From NCBI RefSeq assembly GCF_002795245.1, contig NZ_PGVG01000012.1, forward strand, positions 1 to 64,000: a stretch of DNA of 64,000 nucleotides, in the 5' to 3' direction. The first letter of the stretch is position 1; each line of letters opens with the position of its first letter. A program made the position numbers and the translations under genes. Below, piece by piece: positions 50,152-58,681 of this stretch. The stretch comes from Bradyrhizobium forestalis. GTDB lineage: Bacteria; Pseudomonadota; Alphaproteobacteria; Rhizobiales; Xanthobacteraceae. Under the pieces are notes generated by a model. That model worked only from the letters and a program-made list of their open reading frames with translations. It was not told where the DNA came from and did not search any database.

Positions 50152-51003
50152 TCAGGCCGGTTCGGCGATCACCTTGTTGCGCAAGGTGCCGATGCCGGAG
50201 ATTTCGACCTCGACATTGTCGCCGGGGCGCATCCACAACGGCGGCGTGCGCTTGGCGCCGACGCCGCCGGGCGTGCCCGTGACGATGACGTCGCCGGGCA
50301 CGAGCGGGCAGATGGTGGAGATGTAGGCGATCAGCTCGGGGATGGCGGTGATCAGGAGATCAGTGGTGGTGTCCTGCACGACCTTGCCGTTCAGGCGGGT
50401 CTGCAGAGTGAGCTTCGACGGATCGGGGATCTCGTCCGCCGTGACCAGCCACGGGCCAAAACTGCCGCTCTCGGCAAAGGTCTTGCCGGAGAGGAACTGG
50501 CTGGTGTGGCGCTGCCAGTCGCGGACACTGCCTTCGTTGTAGCAGGAATAGCCCGCGATATGGTCGAGCGCACTGCTGGCCGGGATGTGGCGGCCTTTCT
50601 TGCCGATGACGAGCGCGAGCTCACCCTCATAGTCGAAATCGTCGCTCACCCTCGACTTGACGATGGGCTGGAGATGGCCGACCTGGCTACAGGCGAAGCG
50701 CGCGAACAGCGCCGGCTTCTCGGTGACGGTGCGGCCGGTCTCGGCGACGTGGTCACGATAGTTCAGGCCAACGCAGATGATCTTGCCGGGATCGGGGATG
50801 ACGGGGGCGAAGGCGATGCTGTCGAGCGGATGATCGGGCGCCGCGGATGCGACCAGCTTTGCCGCCTCGGTGAGGCGACCAGTTTCGAGCAGCTGCCGCA
50901 GCGTGGTGCAGCCCGCCATCTGCGCGCCGAGATCGACGACGCCGTTGTCCTTGACGGCTCCGAAGGAGGCGCGGCCACCGGCGATGAAAGAGAGCAGCTT
51001 CAT
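50152..51003 (-). CDS. Fumarylacetoacetate hydrolase family protein
   Basis: The 283-residue enzyme has the FAH-fold core: GKIICVGLNYRDHVAETGRT, FDYEGELALVIGKKGRHIPA (Asp and Glu metal ligands), DWQRHTSQFLSGKTFAESGS and PGDVIVTGTPGGVGAKRTPP. Such enzymes hydrolyse C-C bonds of beta-diketo acids or hydrate and isomerise meta-cleavage products. In this operon it probably acts on the ring-fission product made by the extradiol dioxygenase, or on a later intermediate. It starts 26 bases after the hydroxylase stop. Confidence 0.92.
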   Translation of the reverse strand: MKLLSFIAGGRASFGAVKDNGVVDLGAQMAGCTTLRQLLETGRLTEAAKLVASAAPDHPLDSIAFAPVIPDPGKIICVGLNYRDHVAETGRTVTEKPALFARFACSQVGHLQPIVKSRVSDDFDYEGELALVIGKKGRHIPASSALDHIAGYSCYNEGSVRDWQRHTSQFLSGKTFAESGSFGPWLVTADEIPDPSKLTLQTRLNGKVVQDTTTDLLITAIPELIAYISTICPLVPGDVIVTGTPGGVGAKRTPPLWMRPGDNVEVEISGIGTLRNKVIAEPA

Positions 51004-51028
51004 GAGATATCCTTGGAAGTGAGTTCGA

Positions 51029-52537
51029 TCAGGCCGCGGACGGCACGTGGGTTGAAGGCTCGAGAACGGCAACGAGTCGGGCGAGCTCGGATTCGTTGCG
51101 GGCGGTGCCGCGGATGTAACGGTCGGGACGAACCAGCGCGGCGACGATGCCCTGCGCGCGGAGCCAGTCGCCGATGGCTTCCGCATCATCGTCGGTCAGG
51201 ATCTCGATCCCTGCTTGCGAAAGCGCGAGACGCGAGGAGAGCGTGGCGGCGTCCGCTACGAACAGCACTTGGCTGTAGCCGACTCGGTCGTCGCTGCGGC
51301 GGCCGTCCTTCAACGCAAATTGCGGCGCGAGATGGCCGGCGAGTGGTAGGTCGCCGAGCGCGAGTCCAGGGCCGAGCAGGGGCTTTTTCACCTCGAGCTT
51401 GACCGGCGCATTGTCGCGGGGCTGGCCGGCGGCAAGGCCAGCTTCGATCGCCTTGGTGTTGACCACGCCGCCGAGGCGAATGGCGAGCTCGATGAATTCG
51501 CGTACATGCGGCAGCCGTTCGCTCTGATAGGTGTCGAGCAGATCGGGCGCTGCGCCGTCGCGGATGATGGCGCCGAGCTTCCAGGCGAGGTTGGCGACAT
51601 CCCGGATGCCGGCGCACATTCCCTGGCCGAGGAACGGCGGGGTCTGATGCGCGGAGTCGCCCGCCAGCAGCAGCCGGCCGTTTCGCCATTGCTGCGCGAT
51701 AGCGGAATGAAACGTGTAGACCGCCGCGCGCTCGATCTCGGCATCGTCGGGCCCGATCCAGCGCGACAGCAGCTCCCAGACCTTTGCCGGTTGCGCGACG
51801 TCGTTCGAATCCTCGTCGGGAAGAACCGTGATCTCCCAGCGCCGCCGCCTGCCGGTGCCGCGGACATAGGTCGCCGGCCGTCTCGGATCGCAATGCTGGA
51901 GGCTGTAGTCGCCGAGATCGTCGCGCGCGTGCTTGAGCAGCACGTCGATCACCAGCCAGCGCTCGTGGAAGCCGAGATCGTCCATGCCGGAGCCGATGAA
52001 ACGGCGAACGAGAGAGCGTGCGCCGTCGCAGCCGATCACATAGCTGGCGCGGACCTCGGTGAGCTTTCCGTTGGAGAGGTCCTCGTACCGGACGCGCACG
52101 CCGGTGTCGTTCTGGTCCAGCGCGAAGACGTCGCAGCGGTTGCGCAGGGTGACATGCGGCCAGCGGGCGAGGCCGCCGATCAGCACGTCCTCCAGATCGG
52201 GCTGGTGGAAACGGTAGCTCAGATTCCAGCCCATCGACGTCGGCGTTTGCGGCCGCGACCAGTCCAGCAGCATCTCGCCGTTGGCATCGAGGAACAGCAT
52301 GCCGGGGCTGAGGATGGTTTGCGGCAGGATCGCGTCGGCGAGACCAATGGTCTGGAACACGCGCATGCATTCGTCGTCGAAATGCACCGCGCGCGGCAGG
52401 TGATAGGTCCGCGCCTCGCGCTCCAGCACCAGCGTCCGCACGCCGCACAGGCCGAGCAGATTAGCGAGCGTGGCGCCGACCGGGCCGCGGCCGACGATCA
52501 CGACGTCATAGTCTTCGGGGGCGGATTTATCTTGCAT
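51029..52537 (-). CDS. FAD-dependent aromatic hydroxylase (MhpA-like)
   Basis: The 502-residue flavoprotein has the GxGxxG FAD motif in VVIVGRGPVGATLANLLGL with ERE at the end of the second strand, the DG motif in YVIGCDGARSLVRRFIGSG, and the GD motif RLLLAGDSAHQTPPFLGQGM. A C-terminal thioredoxin-like domain (about 400-495) is present, as in 3-(3-hydroxyphenyl)propionate hydroxylase MhpA. It should hydroxylate a phenolic ring to a catechol. The exact substrate is unknown. It is the first gene of the hydrolase/binding-protein operon. Confidence 0.9.
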   Translation of the reverse strand: MQDKSAPEDYDVVIVGRGPVGATLANLLGLCGVRTLVLEREARTYHLPRAVHFDDECMRVFQTIGLADAILPQTILSPGMLFLDANGEMLLDWSRPQTPTSMGWNLSYRFHQPDLEDVLIGGLARWPHVTLRNRCDVFALDQNDTGVRVRYEDLSNGKLTEVRASYVIGCDGARSLVRRFIGSGMDDLGFHERWLVIDVLLKHARDDLGDYSLQHCDPRRPATYVRGTGRRRRWEITVLPDEDSNDVAQPAKVWELLSRWIGPDDAEIERAAVYTFHSAIAQQWRNGRLLLAGDSAHQTPPFLGQGMCAGIRDVANLAWKLGAIIRDGAAPDLLDTYQSERLPHVREFIELAIRLGGVVNTKAIEAGLAAGQPRDNAPVKLEVKKPLLGPGLALGDLPLAGHLAPQFALKDGRRSDDRVGYSQVLFVADAATLSSRLALSQAGIEILTDDDAEAIGDWLRAQGIVAALVRPDRYIRGTARNESELARLVAVLEPSTHVPSAA

Positions 52538-52610
52538 GGGGCTATCTCTTCCCCAAGCCGCGCCGCAGCATCAACGCCGCCGCGCCAAGTGTCCGCCCAG
52601 CGGACGGCCC

Positions 52611-53402
52611 CTAGACCTCGACAGGAATGGCCGAGGCCGTCTCCTGAAGCTGGCTGACGAACTGCGCCACCGCTTCCTCGATCCCGAGCGCCGAGCGGAT
52701 CCAGATGATGGAAATGCAGCCGAACACGGCGCCGTGCCGCACGATCGGGACGGCGATCGATGCCGTCTTCGGATTATATTCGCCTTCGCTACGGATGGCG
52801 TAACCCCGCGCGGCCGTCTCTTCGATCATCCGGTTGAAGCGGCCTTCGTCGAGAAAGGGGCGATCGTCGGCCTCGTCGATGCGGCGCAGGTGATTGACGA
52901 TCAGGTCGCGCTCGCGCGCCGGGCAGGCGGCAAGATAGGCACGTCCCGCGGACGTGCGCAGCATCGGCAACCGCTTGCCGATCATGCCGCGGTCGATCGA
53001 GAGCGGGCTGCGCGAGTGGGTGGTCTCCTGCACCACCATCGCGGCGTTCTCGTAGGTGGACAGATCGACCGGCCAGACCAGGGTCTTGCTAAGCTCGGTG
53101 AGATATGGGGCTGCCGCCTGGCAGATCACCACGCCGGGATCGTAGCCGTCGCCGAGACTCAATGCCCGCCGGGTGACGCGAAAGCGGTCGTCGCTGGCGC
53201 TGCGGGCGACATAGCCGAGTTCCTCCAGCGTTTCGAGCAGGCGATAGACGGTGGGGCGAGGCAGGTCGAGCGCGCGGGCAACGTCGCCGGCGCGGATGCC
53301 GCCGGAGCGGTTAACCTCCTGCAGCACGTCGAGCCCGCGCTTGAAGGCGCGGACGCCCTCGGACTGCCGCGGCTGGCCGTTCCGCGTCCGCTCCTTGGAC
53401 AC
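52611..53402 (-). CDS. IclR-family regulator (MhpR/PcaR-like)
   Basis: The 263-residue regulator has an N-terminal winged helix (FKRGLDVLQEVNRSGGIRAG, LDLPRPTVYRLLETLEELGY) and an effector domain with TLVWPVDLSTYENAAMVVQE, RLPMLRTSAGRAYLAACPAR and KTASIAVPIVRHGAVFGCIS. The layout is that of MhpR-type aromatic regulators. It sits between the hydroxylase operon and the divergent extradiol dioxygenase gene, and so is well placed to control both. Confidence 0.92.
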   Translation of the reverse strand: MSKERTRNGQPRQSEGVRAFKRGLDVLQEVNRSGGIRAGDVARALDLPRPTVYRLLETLEELGYVARSASDDRFRVTRRALSLGDGYDPGVVICQAAAPYLTELSKTLVWPVDLSTYENAAMVVQETTHSRSPLSIDRGMIGKRLPMLRTSAGRAYLAACPARERDLIVNHLRRIDEADDRPFLDEGRFNRMIEETAARGYAIRSEGEYNPKTASIAVPIVRHGAVFGCISIIWIRSALGIEEAVAQFVSQLQETASAIPVEV

Positions 53403-53549
53403 TTCGTATTTCCTCCCTTGTGGCCGGCGGCCCCGCGATTATCGTCCTTGCGAACGCGAAGCGATTGCGGAGCGCCACCGTAGGATCGCGCGCGGCCGGT
53501 ATCAAGCTCGCCGCAGTGCGGCGATCGCGATGCCTTCGGGAGGACGTCG

Positions 53550-54533
53550 ATGGAAATCACAGCGCTCGGCTATATCGGGATCAATTCATCCCAGCTTGAC
53601 CAGTGGAGCCAGATGGCGACCGGGCTGCTCGGCATGCAGCAGGTCGATCGCGGCGCCAAGATGCGCGCTTTTCGCATGGACGACCGCAAGCAGCGCCTGA
53701 TTGTCGACGGCAGCAGCGACGCCGGCCTTGCGGTGATGGGATGGGAAGTTCCTTCGACCGCCGAACTGGACCAGTTGGCAGGACGGTTGGAAAGCCATGG
53801 CATCAAGGTGGTCCGAGGCTTGCGCGCGCTCGCTGACGAGCGGCATGCCGCCGAACTGATCGCGTTTGCCGATCCCGCCGGCAACCGGCTGGAAGCTTTT
53901 TGCAAGCCTGAGCTTGCGAGCGAGCCCTTCATGCCGGGCCGCCCGATCTCGGGCTTCCGCACCGGCGCGCTCGGCATGGGGCATGTCGTGCTCAATGTGG
54001 AGGACGTCGAGCCGCTTTTGCCGTTCTATCGCGACGTGCTCGGCTTTCACGTCTCCGATTTTGGGCTGAAGCCTTACGGGCTTTATTTCTTCCACGTCAA
54101 TGGCCGCCACCACTCCTTTGCGATGGTCGGCTCGGGACGGAAGGCGCTACATCATTTCATGGTCGAGCTCGGTAGTCTCGATGATATCGGGCAGGGCTAC
54201 GACCTCGCGCAGATGGACGAGGGGCGCATCGCTTACACGCTGGGCCGACACACCAACGACCACATGACCTCGTTCTACGTAAATACGCCGTCCGGCTTCT
54301 TCATCGAATACGGCTGGGGCGGGCGCGTCATCGATCCCGAAACCTGGGAGCCGCACGAGACCTTTGATGGGCCCTCCCTATGGGGCCACGAGCGGCTCCA
54401 TATGCCCGAAGAACAACGCAAGCGATTGCGCGACATGCGGCTCGATGCGGCCGCGCGCGGCGTGCGCGTCGCCGACCCGCGCGTGCCGCCGCTGAATTGC
54501 GCATGGCTGGATTCGGTGATCGCACGTGAATGA
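53550..54533 (+). CDS. Type I extradiol dioxygenase (BphC-like)
   Basis: The 327-residue protein has two VOC modules. The C-terminal module carries the 2-His-1-carboxylate site: His145 (LGMGHVVLNVED), His201 or His202 (LHHFMVEL) and Glu253 (GFFIEYGWGGR). The catalytic His188 (RHHSFAMVG) and Tyr243 (SFYVNTPSG) align with BphC His195 and Tyr250. It should cleave a catechol beside the hydroxyl pair (meta cleavage). The upstream flavin hydroxylase is a likely source of the catechol. The start ATG follows GGAGGACGTCG. Confidence 0.92.
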   Translation: MEITALGYIGINSSQLDQWSQMATGLLGMQQVDRGAKMRAFRMDDRKQRLIVDGSSDAGLAVMGWEVPSTAELDQLAGRLESHGIKVVRGLRALADERHAAELIAFADPAGNRLEAFCKPELASEPFMPGRPISGFRTGALGMGHVVLNVEDVEPLLPFYRDVLGFHVSDFGLKPYGLYFFHVNGRHHSFAMVGSGRKALHHFMVELGSLDDIGQGYDLAQMDEGRIAYTLGRHTNDHMTSFYVNTPSGFFIEYGWGGRVIDPETWEPHETFDGPSLWGHERLHMPEEQRKRLRDMRLDAAARGVRVADPRVPPLNCAWLDSVIARE

Positions 54534-54578
54534 TCCGCGGCGGCGCGGCAAACAATTTGATGCCCAGCAAAGGATGAC

Positions 54579-55541
54579 ATGTTCAAAACCTTCTTGAGGG
54601 CAAGCCTTGTGCTGCTCGCGTTCACGACGGTTGTCTCGGCCGAACCGATCAAGGTCACGCTGCTCGGCACCGGCGTGCCGACGCCGCGGCCGACCAGCTT
54701 CAGCGCTTCGACGCTGGTGGAGGCGGGCAGCGAAAAACTGCTGTTCGATCTCGGCCGCGGCGCGACCATGCAGCTCTACAAGCTGAAGATTCCCCTCGGC
54801 GCGATTACCGCGAGCTTCATCACGCATCTGCATTCCGATCACATCGTCGGCCTTCCCGACATGTGGCTGACCGGCTGGCTCGCCACGTCCTGGGCCTCGC
54901 GCAAGGGTCCGATGAAGCTCTACGGCCCGAAGGGGACCGTCGCCATGACGGAAAACCTCACCAAGGCTTTCGCCGACGACATCCGCATCCGCATCGATGA
55001 CGAGCATCTCGATCCCGTAGCGGTCACATTCGCGGCCAAGGATATCGAAGCCGGGCCGGTCTATGAGAACAACGGCGTGAAGGTCAGCGCGATCGAGGTG
55101 AACCACGGCGAGAAGATCAGGCCCTCGTTCGGTTACATCGTCGAATATGGCGGCCACAAGGTCGTGCTCTCAGGCGACACCAAGTACGACGAGCGTATCG
55201 CGAAGGCGGCCGAGGGCGCCGATCTCCTGATCCACGAGGTCGCGGTCATCGAGCCGGAGCTGCTGGTCAAAAATCCCGTCTATAAGGACATCCAGGCTCA
55301 CCACACCTCGCCCGAAGAGGCCGGCCGCATCTTTGCTTCGTCCAAGCCAAAACTCGCCGTTTACTCCCACATCGTGTTCGGCACGGTGAAGCCCGCGCCC
55401 GACATTCCCGAGGAGCCGCTGATCCTGCGCACGCGCACGGCTTACAACGGCCCGTTGCTCGTCGGTCGTGACATGATGTCGTTCAGGATCGGTGACAGGG
55501 TGGAGGCGTTCTCGCCTGATGGAACGAAGCTGGAGCCGTAA
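54579..55541 (+). CDS. Secreted MBL-fold metallo-hydrolase
   Basis: The 320-residue protein has a signal peptide (MFKTFLRASLVLLAFTTVVS, cut near VSA-EPIK) and the metallo-beta-lactamase fold of the RNase Z/arylsulfatase-like group: KVTLLGTGVPTPRPTSFSAS, the zinc motif FITHLHSDHIVGLPDMW, VVLSGDTKYDERIAKAAEGA and a late QAHHTSPEEAGRIF with VYSHIVFG. All metal ligands appear present. It is exported, so RNase Z activity is unlikely; phosphodiester or sulfate esters, or lactones, are possible substrates. It converges on the response-regulator gene. Confidence 0.9.
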   Translation: MFKTFLRASLVLLAFTTVVSAEPIKVTLLGTGVPTPRPTSFSASTLVEAGSEKLLFDLGRGATMQLYKLKIPLGAITASFITHLHSDHIVGLPDMWLTGWLATSWASRKGPMKLYGPKGTVAMTENLTKAFADDIRIRIDDEHLDPVAVTFAAKDIEAGPVYENNGVKVSAIEVNHGEKIRPSFGYIVEYGGHKVVLSGDTKYDERIAKAAEGADLLIHEVAVIEPELLVKNPVYKDIQAHHTSPEEAGRIFASSKPKLAVYSHIVFGTVKPAPDIPEEPLILRTRTAYNGPLLVGRDMMSFRIGDRVEAFSPDGTKLEP

Positions 55542-55552
55542 GGCAGCGGCAA

Positions 55553-56200
55553 TCAGACTTCCGTCAACAGTCCCTGGCGCAGCGCCAGCCGGACCAGCTC
55601 GATGTCGGAGCCGACGCCGAGCTTGTCCTTGATCAGGGAATGCAGGTTCGCCACCGTCTTCGGGCTGACATGCAGCGTCTCGGCGATCTGCTCCGTCGTG
55701 TTCTCGGCGAGCAGCAGCCGCAGCACCTCGAATTCGCGCGGCGTCAGCACGTCGGCGGCCGAGCTCTCGCCGCTGATGCGGCTGAGCGCAAGCTCGTGGT
55801 CGATGTCGGGGCTGATGGCGATCTTGCCGGCGAGCACGTCCTTCACCGCGCGCACCAAGGTCTCGGGCGGACTGGTCTTGGTGACGTAACCCCTCGCACC
55901 GGCGCGGATCGCCTGCACGGCAAAGCCGGCATTCTCGTGCATGGTGAAGACGAGGATTCGTGCCGCCTTGTCCCACTGCCTGATCCGCCTGACGGCCTCG
56001 ATGCCGCCGATGCCGGGCAAGCTGAGGTCCATGATGACGAGATCGGGCGCCTCGGATTTGTACAGCCGGTAGGCCTCCGCACCGTCAGCCGCCTCGGCGA
56101 TGACGCGCAGGCCCGGCTGCTTCTGCAGCACGGAGCGATAGCCCTCGCGGACGACGGAATGGTCGTCGACCAGCAGGATGGTCGCCTCAGCCGTGCTCAT
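55553..56200 (-). CDS. NarL/FixJ-type response regulator
   Basis: The 215-residue protein has a receiver domain with the acidic pair in LLVDDHSVVREGYRSVLQKQ, phospho-acceptor Asp58 (LVIMDLSLPGIGG), Thr and Lys positions (VFTMHENAGF, YVTKTSPPETLV), and a LuxR-type HTH (about 149-211: LTPREFEVLRLLLAENTTEQ, LHVSPKTVANLHSLIKDKLG). It overlaps the kinase stop by an ATGA, so the pair is translationally coupled. Confidence 0.94.
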   Translation of the reverse strand: MSTAEATILLVDDHSVVREGYRSVLQKQPGLRVIAEAADGAEAYRLYKSEAPDLVIMDLSLPGIGGIEAVRRIRQWDKAARILVFTMHENAGFAVQAIRAGARGYVTKTSPPETLVRAVKDVLAGKIAISPDIDHELALSRISGESSAADVLTPREFEVLRLLLAENTTEQIAETLHVSPKTVANLHSLIKDKLGVGSDIELVRLALRQGLLTEV

Positions 56201-57579
56201 GCCGCGTGCTCCAGCGCCTGCCGATCGGCGGCCGCAAGCGGAATGGACACGCGCAGCGCGGAACCATGGGGGCCGGTCTCAAAGCTCAGCCGGCCGCGGA
56301 GCGCGGCGACGCGTTCGCGCATGCCGAGCAGGCCCATGCCGGATTTGACGGCAGCCTCGTTCGGCCGGCCATCGTCCTCGATCGCGAGCGCGATCTCGCT
56401 TTCGGCCATCGTCAGATGCAGGCTGACGCTCGTGGCGCCGGCGTGCTTGGCCGCGTTGGTGAGCGCCTCCTGCACGATGCGATAGAGATTGGCGCTGACG
56501 GAGGCTGGCACGCTTTCGAAGGCACCGTCGAACCGGATATCGTAGCGCGTCTGGCCGCGGCTGCGGCCGTTCCACCCCGACACCAGGCCTTCGAGGCTGG
56601 CGACCAGGCCGAGCTCGTCGACATCGGGCGGTCGCAACCGGAACAGCGCACCGCGCAGCGTCTCCATCATGCCGGTCGCGGTCCGGGCAATGCTGTCGCA
56701 TTCGCCCAGCAATCCCGGGCAGTCCTGCGCCGCAGTCTGGCGGGCGGACGCGGCCAGCGCGCGGATCGCGGCGAGCGACTGGCCGAACTCGTCATGCAGC
56801 TCGCGCGCGAGGTGGCGGCGCTCCTCGTCCTGGAGCGCGATCAGCTTCCGCGTGAGCTCGCTGCGCTCGGCCAGCGCGGTGTCGAGGCTTTCGGCGAGGT
56901 GGTTGAAGACGTCCCGGATGGCGGAGAGCTCGGCGAGATCGAACGGCGGCAACCGCGTCGTGAGGTCACCGGCGGCGATCCGCTCGAGGCCGTTGCCGAT
57001 CATGCGGGTGGGGCGCAGGGCGCGGGCCAGTGCGGCATAGACCAGCGCGCAGAGCAGCGGCAGCGCGATCGCAAGCGCGATCATCAAGCGGCCGGCCTCG
57101 TGCCAGGCCTCGGCCGTCTGCACGGCCGGATCGACCGAGACCACGGTCTCGCCGAGCTTGGTTCCGCGCACGATCACGGGCCGTGCCGCCTCGCGGCCGG
57201 GGTCGAACAGGCTGCGATAGAACGCGGCGAAGGCTTGCGGCGGCGGGCTCGCAGGGGCAGGCGCGCCACTACAGAAACGCTGCAGCATGTCGCCGCTCGG
57301 GCTCCGGAATCCGAGGCACAGGCCGGGCGTCATCACATGGGCCGACACCGGGTCGAGGTTCGGAAAGTCCGAGCGGGGGCTCGCCACCCATTGGACCTTG
57401 CCCTGTTGCAGCTCCAGTGTCTTCGCCACGATGGCGGCGATACCGTCGATGCGCGCATGCGCCGCGCTGTCGGCCGTGACAAGGAAATAGGCGGAGATCG
57501 CGGCGAAGCAGGCGGCCGATATCGCGGCCACGCGTAGCGTCAGACGGACCTTGAGATCGAACCTCGGGCGATTCCACAT
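56197..57579 (-). CDS. Membrane HisKA_3-type sensor histidine kinase
   Basis: The 460-residue kinase has TM1 (about 17-36), a periplasmic region with a CSG-type cysteine pair (Cys88, Cys103), TM2 (about 165-185), HAMP (about 185-240), a HisKA_3 domain with His262 in HLARELHDEFGQSLA, and a HATPase_c domain (about 345-455: NLYRIVQEALTNAAKHAGAT, ALAIEDDGRPN, GMGLLGMRERVAALRGRL). It is the partner of the NarL-type regulator immediately downstream. The signal is unknown. The divergent DUF3280-like gene is a plausible target. Confidence 0.93.
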   Translation of the reverse strand: MWNRPRFDLKVRLTLRVAAISAACFAAISAYFLVTADSAAHARIDGIAAIVAKTLELQQGKVQWVASPRSDFPNLDPVSAHVMTPGLCLGFRSPSGDMLQRFCSGAPAPASPPPQAFAAFYRSLFDPGREAARPVIVRGTKLGETVVSVDPAVQTAEAWHEAGRLMIALAIALPLLCALVYAALARALRPTRMIGNGLERIAAGDLTTRLPPFDLAELSAIRDVFNHLAESLDTALAERSELTRKLIALQDEERRHLARELHDEFGQSLAAIRALAASARQTAAQDCPGLLGECDSIARTATGMMETLRGALFRLRPPDVDELGLVASLEGLVSGWNGRSRGQTRYDIRFDGAFESVPASVSANLYRIVQEALTNAAKHAGATSVSLHLTMAESEIALAIEDDGRPNEAAVKSGMGLLGMRERVAALRGRLSFETGPHGSALRVSIPLAAADRQALEHAA

Positions 57580-57766
57580 CGGCTTGCACCTGGTGCGAAC
57601 GGGTTTGTCGCGCCCTCATTAAACGGCAGAACGCCAGCGGCGGGAAGCGTTCCCGCCCTACCGCAGTGCAACGTCGTGAAATTTTCCCGGCGTTCGTCGG
57701 GACAACCACAGCTGCGCGGCCTCAGGCGGCCCGTCCAGATTTGCGTTCCATCCACGAGGCCCGTTC

Positions 57767-58627
57767 ATGCACCGCTGCCGGCTGGTTCTCTCTGCCTGTC
57801 TCCTCTTCGTCCTCTCTTGCTCGCCCGTCGCTGCGCAGGCCGCCATCGGCGTCGCCATGGACGATTTCAGCTACACCGATACCTCGGCCGAGCCGACCAA
57901 CCAGACCGCCGCCCACGAGCGGCGGCTGGCGGCGTTCATGGCCGCGCTTCGAAGGGACATCGACGCGGACCAGCGCTATCGCTTGGTGCCGTCCGCCCAG
58001 GACGGAGCGGCGTTCAAGGTCATCGGCGGCATCCAGAAGACGAGCACGCTGGTGCAATGGGCGAAGGTCGCCGTGATCGACGTCGGCGCCAAGAAGCTCG
58101 TGATGGACAAGCTCTACAGCTTCCGCGGCGACAATGATGAATCATGGGAGCGCGCCGAGGTCTTCGTGTCCCGCGAGGTCATGGCTGCGCTCGGCACGCC
58201 CGCGCCGGTCGCGCTTGCCGTGTTCGATTTCGAGCTCGAGGACATGACCGCCGCCTCCGCGGGCGCGTCAGCCGGTTCGGATGCCTCGTACCTGGCCGAG
58301 GTCACCGGCGGTGTACGCGAGGCGCTCAGCCAATCCGGCCGTTATCGGATCGTCGATGTCGGCACAGAAGCGGCGAGGGCGGGCGCTCTGCGCGATTGCG
58401 GCGGCTGCGAGGCCTCCATTGCGCAGAAGCTCGGTGCAGACCAGTCACTGATGGGCGTGGTGCGCCGCGTCAGCCGCACCGAATACACGCTCGGCTTCCA
58501 GGTTCGCGATGCCGGGACCGGCGCGGTGCTGGCGCGCGGCGACAGCGGCCTGCGCATGGGCGCAGACTATTCCTGGAAGCGCGGGGCGGTGCGGCTCGTC
58601 AGGGATCGGCTGATCGACAGCCAGTAG
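57767..58627 (+). CDS. Secreted DUF3280-like protein with two similar halves
   Basis: The 286-residue protein has a signal peptide (LVLSACLLFVLSCSPVAA) and two related modules. The first (about 26-140) starts IGVAMDDFSYTDTSAEP and the second (about 142-286) starts VALAVFDFELEDMTAASAGA; each then has an Arg-rich helix followed by YRLV or YRIV. The second half carries the CGGCEASIAQKLGADQSLMG motif typical of DUF3280 proteins, and a nearby AVLARGDSGLRMG. The Cys pair might be redox-active. It is divergent from the two-component pair. Confidence 0.75.
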   Translation: MHRCRLVLSACLLFVLSCSPVAAQAAIGVAMDDFSYTDTSAEPTNQTAAHERRLAAFMAALRRDIDADQRYRLVPSAQDGAAFKVIGGIQKTSTLVQWAKVAVIDVGAKKLVMDKLYSFRGDNDESWERAEVFVSREVMAALGTPAPVALAVFDFELEDMTAASAGASAGSDASYLAEVTGGVREALSQSGRYRIVDVGTEAARAGALRDCGGCEASIAQKLGADQSLMGVVRRVSRTEYTLGFQVRDAGTGAVLARGDSGLRMGADYSWKRGAVRLVRDRLIDSQ

Positions 58628-58637
58628 CTACGCTGGT

Positions 58638-58666
58638 GTTCACCTCTCCCTACGGGAGAGGTGAAC
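58638..58666. terminator. Convergent terminator between DUF3280-like and idnD genes
   Basis: GTTCACCTCTCCC and GGGAGAGGTGAAC form a perfect 13-bp stem with a 3-base loop in the 54-base spacer between two converging stop codons. The arm sequence is the outer half of the CTCTCCC intergenic repeat family. Confidence 0.8.
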
Positions 58667-58681
58667 CAAGACGCGCCGCGC

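Noticed and set aside
54579..55541. Ribonuclease Z
   Set aside because: The metal motif matches, but an N-terminal signal peptide indicates export, which does not suit tRNA processing.
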